Below, in pieces: positions 5,490 through 7,523 of a stretch of 7,523 nt of DNA. Numbering within the stretch: position 1 is the first letter of the stretch; the number at the start of each line of letters is the position of its first letter. The notes under the pieces were generated by a model. The model saw nothing but the letters and a program-made list of their open reading frames with translations. It did no database searches and was not told the origin of the DNA. Source of the stretch: Nitrososphaerota archaeon. GTDB taxonomy: Archaea; Thermoproteota; Nitrososphaeria; Nitrososphaerales; Gagatemarchaeaceae. The translations under genes and the position numbers were made by a program. The stretch is taken from the NCBI GenBank assembly GCA_016200025.1, contig JACQFO010000112.1, positions 1-7,523 of the forward strand, written 5' to 3'.

Positions 5490-6719
5490 ATGCCCATCAA
5501 GATGTTGACGCTGGAGGACCTCGAATTGGAGGGAAAGCGGGTCTTTCTGCGCGTTGACATCAACACCCCGGTCCATCCGGAGACCGGGAAGCTCATCGAG
5601 CAGGCGAGGCTGGAGGAAGCGGCGGAGACGATTAGAGATCTTTCGGGCTCCGGTGTAGTCGTTGCGTCGCATCAGGGGAGGGTCGGCCGCTCGGACTACA
5701 CCAGCCTCGAGGCGCACTCGAAAGCGCTGGCTGCGATACTCGGGTCCCCAGTCAAGTTCGTGCCCGACGTCTTCGGGCCGGCAGCACTGGGGGAGATGGG
5801 CTCCTTGAAGGCGGGCGAGGTCATGCTCCTCGACAACCTGAGGTTCACGGCCGAAGAGAACATGGAATACAAGCCAAAGGAGGCCGAGAAGACCTTCCTG
5901 GTCAGCCGGATGAAGGAACACATTGACGCCTGCGTGCTGGATGCGTTCTCCACTGCTCACCGCTCGTCTCCCACCATCGTAGGGTTCGCCGGCCTTGTGC
6001 CTACGTGTGCAGGGAGGACGGTGGGGCGGGAGCTTCGCATGCTCGACCGCATAGTCTCCGTCGAGAAGGGGCCCTATGTGACAGTCCTCGGAGGGGCCAA
6101 GGTGAGCGACAGGCTTGAGGCGATCGACGCGCTGATCGCGAACAACAGGGCGGACAAGGTGCTCCTTTGCGGCCTAGTGGGGCTTGTATTCTTGAAGGCA
6201 GCCGAGAAGTTCAGGGGCGAACTCGGGATCGACGGGGAGCAGAAACACCTCTTGAAGGCGAGGCAGCTGCTCGACGACGATCCCGACAGGTTCGCCATGC
6301 CTATCGACGTCGCTATCAAGGTCGATGGAGGCAGGAAGGAGGTCGATGTCAAGGACATCTTGGGCCAGGCGCAGCCCATGGACATAGGGGCCAAGACGGT
6401 AGAGAGGTACGAGAGGTTCATCAAAGGCGCAGGGACGGTCTTCATGAGCGGCCCGCCTGGGGCCTTCGAGTGGGAGGAGTTCAGCTATGGGACAGAACAT
6501 CTGCTAAGGGCCATGGCTTCCTCGCTCGCGACGACCATCATCAGCGGAGGCCACCTGTCCTCGGCGCTGCGAAAGTATGCGATCCACGATCAGATAGACC
6601 ACATTAGCACTGCGGGCGGAGCCCTGGTGCAATACCTCGCCGGGAAGCGGCTGCCGTTGATCGATGCCCTGGAGCGGGCCGCGGAGAAGTGGGGTGGAAA
6701 GGAGTCGGGAACGCTTTAA
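5490..6719 (+). CDS. pgk: Phosphoglycerate kinase, archaeal type
   Basis: This cytosolic enzyme moves phosphate between 1,3-bisphosphoglycerate plus ADP and 3-phosphoglycerate plus ATP, in glycolysis or gluconeogenesis. At 409 residues it has the normal archaeal length. The N-terminal substrate domain shows VFLRVDINTP (18-27), SHQGR (60-64), LLDNLRF (113-119) and DAFSTAHR (151-158). The hinge and nucleotide domain show LGGAKVSDRLEAI (200-212), DIGAKTVERY (298-307), SGPPGAFEWEEF (320-331) and HISTAGGALVQYLAGKRLP (371-389). Three glycine-rich spots differ from the common consensus: LCGLVG (226-231) in place of a GGG motif, ISGGHL (351-356) in place of GGGH/D, and STAGGA in place of STGGGA. All key basic residues seem present, so I infer an active enzyme. 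ATG 5490 follows a TATA box by about 34 bases; a second Met at codon 5 is also possible. The gap gene follows after 27 bases. Confidence 0.96.
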   Translation: MPIKMLTLEDLELEGKRVFLRVDINTPVHPETGKLIEQARLEEAAETIRDLSGSGVVVASHQGRVGRSDYTSLEAHSKALAAILGSPVKFVPDVFGPAALGEMGSLKAGEVMLLDNLRFTAEENMEYKPKEAEKTFLVSRMKEHIDACVLDAFSTAHRSSPTIVGFAGLVPTCAGRTVGRELRMLDRIVSVEKGPYVTVLGGAKVSDRLEAIDALIANNRADKVLLCGLVGLVFLKAAEKFRGELGIDGEQKHLLKARQLLDDDPDRFAMPIDVAIKVDGGRKEVDVKDILGQAQPMDIGAKTVERYERFIKGAGTVFMSGPPGAFEWEEFSYGTEHLLRAMASSLATTIISGGHLSSALRKYAIHDQIDHISTAGGALVQYLAGKRLPLIDALERAAEKWGGKESGTL

Positions 6720-6720
6720 G
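6714..6720 (+). promoter_or_regulatory. TATA box of gap, overlapping the pgk stop codon
   Basis: CTTTAAG includes the pgk stop codon TAA (6717-6719) and is centred about 30 bases before ATG 6747. This predicts transcription from about 6743, a nearly leaderless gap mRNA. A GAGG at 6736-6739, seven bases before ATG, could serve translation from a longer pgk-gap transcript. Confidence 0.45.
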
Positions 6721-6746
6721 ATGAACCAGGGGGCCGAGGCACGGGT

Positions 6747-7523
6747 ATGATTCGCGTGGGGGTCAACGGGTACGGGACCATCGGGCGGCGCGTGGCGGAC
6801 GCAGTCATGAAACAGGGAGACATGGAGCTGGTGGGCGTCACCAAGACCAGGCCCGACTACAAATCTAAGGTCGCCGAGCAGAAGGGGATCGGGCTCTACG
6901 CTGTCGACATGAAGAGCCTGGAAGGGTTCAAGGCCGCGGGGTATGGCATGAAGGGTACGCTGAACGACCTCCTGCAGAGGGTCGACGTGGTCGTGGACGC
7001 GGCGCCGGAGGAGACCGGACCGGTCAACAAGCCGCTCTACCAGCAGGCGAAGGTAAAGGCGGTCTTCCAGGGCGGGGCGGGCGATGACCTGACCGATGTG
7101 TCCTTCGTCGCCCAGTGCAATTTCGAGGAGGCGCTGGGGAAGGAGATGCTGCAGGTAGTTTCCTGCAACACGACGGGCCTCTGCAGGGTCATCCATGCGA
7201 TCGACAGGTCTGCGGGCGTGTCGAAGGCGAGGGCGGTGCTTGCGCGAAGGGCCACGGACCCCGACGACGTCAAGAAGGGGCCGATCGACGCTGTGGTCCT
7301 CGACCCCACCACGCTGCCGTCGCACCACGGCGCCGACGTGAAGTCCGTGCTGAAGGGCCTGAACATAGTGACCATGGCCTTCAAGGTCCCTACCACCCAC
7401 ATGCATTTGCACAGCCTCATCCTGTCGCTGAAGAAGGAGGCGACGGCCGAGGAACTTGTGGCTACGCTGGGCAAGGGGCCCAGGGTTCAACTTGTCGACG
7501 GCAAGTCTGGGTTCAAGTCTACG
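6747..7523 (+). CDS. gap: Glyceraldehyde-3-phosphate dehydrogenase, archaeal type II (partial, 3' end off window)
   Basis: This cytosolic enzyme interconverts glyceraldehyde 3-phosphate and 1,3-bisphosphoglycerate with NAD(P), the step next to PGK. 259 residues are present and the frame is open to the window edge; the archaeal family is about 340 residues, so about 80 are missing. The start VGVNGYGTIGRRVAD (4-18) is the Rossmann nucleotide-binding motif. The catalytic cysteine is Cys140 in VSCNTTGLCR, in the archaeal form of this site. SHHGADV (192-198) and PTTHMHLHS (215-223) are archaeal GAPDH hallmarks, the latter including the likely catalytic histidine. VTKTRPDYKS (31-40) is the loop after the second strand that contacts the cofactor, but I do not assign NAD or NADP preference. 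ATG 6747 matches the family N-terminus exactly. The gene can be read from its own TATA box or with pgk. Confidence 0.95.
   Translation, partial: MIRVGVNGYGTIGRRVADAVMKQGDMELVGVTKTRPDYKSKVAEQKGIGLYAVDMKSLEGFKAAGYGMKGTLNDLLQRVDVVVDAAPEETGPVNKPLYQQAKVKAVFQGGAGDDLTDVSFVAQCNFEEALGKEMLQVVSCNTTGLCRVIHAIDRSAGVSKARAVLARRATDPDDVKKGPIDAVVLDPTTLPSHHGADVKSVLKGLNIVTMAFKVPTTHMHLHSLILSLKKEATAEELVATLGKGPRVQLVDGKSGFKST

Noticed and set aside
6504..7490. Long minus-strand open frame (328 codons) opposite pgk and gap
   Set aside because: It lies fully antisense to two clearly real enzymes, is rich in Arg, His, Leu and Pro with no domain pattern, and is a usual by-product of GC-rich codon use.

Overview
The window looks like archaeal chromosome. 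The phosphoglycerate kinase and the glyceraldehyde-3-phosphate dehydrogenase are both of the archaeal type. Several genes have an A/T-rich TATA-like box about 26-30 bases before the start codon and almost no leader, which is typical of archaeal leaderless transcription. Two predicted surface proteins have Ser/Thr-rich stalks and membrane anchors. The base composition is GC-rich. The gene content would suit a Nitrososphaerota (Thaumarchaeota)-like or other Thermoproteota lineage, but that placement is inference and no marker here settles it.

Layout: positions 1-203 hold no convincing gene. On the minus strand a large secreted five-bladed beta-propeller protein with a C-terminal membrane anchor (204-1655) lies just downstream of a small secreted protein (1662-1949), and a strong GC hairpin followed by T residues sits between them. 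Divergent from these is a small C2H2 zinc-finger protein (2045-2440, plus). Positions 2441-2834 hold no intact gene, only what may be the remains of a repetitive secreted protein. A minus-strand membrane-anchored Ser/Thr/Tyr-rich protein (2801-3409) diverges from a small, probably DNA-binding protein (3544-3963, plus). Next come an undecaprenyl/polyprenyl-diphosphate phosphatase of the UppP/BacA family (4062-4901, plus) and a convergent four-helix membrane protein of unknown role (4927-5265, minus). The next intergenic region carries a notable inverted repeat (5337-5395). The window ends with pgk (5490-6719) and the start of gap (6747 to the window edge).

How the genes may work together: pgk and gap encode consecutive steps of lower glycolysis/gluconeogenesis and sit 27 bases apart, but gap also appears to have its own TATA box overlapping the pgk stop codon. 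UppP would recycle the lipid carrier used for surface glycan assembly. Its nearness to a surface protein with nine N-glycosylation sequons suggests a cell-envelope theme, although nothing shows direct coupling. I see no mobile element, CRISPR array, tRNA or rRNA. The least ordinary parts are the surface proteins, the 5337-5395 structure and the decayed stretch at 2455-2834.
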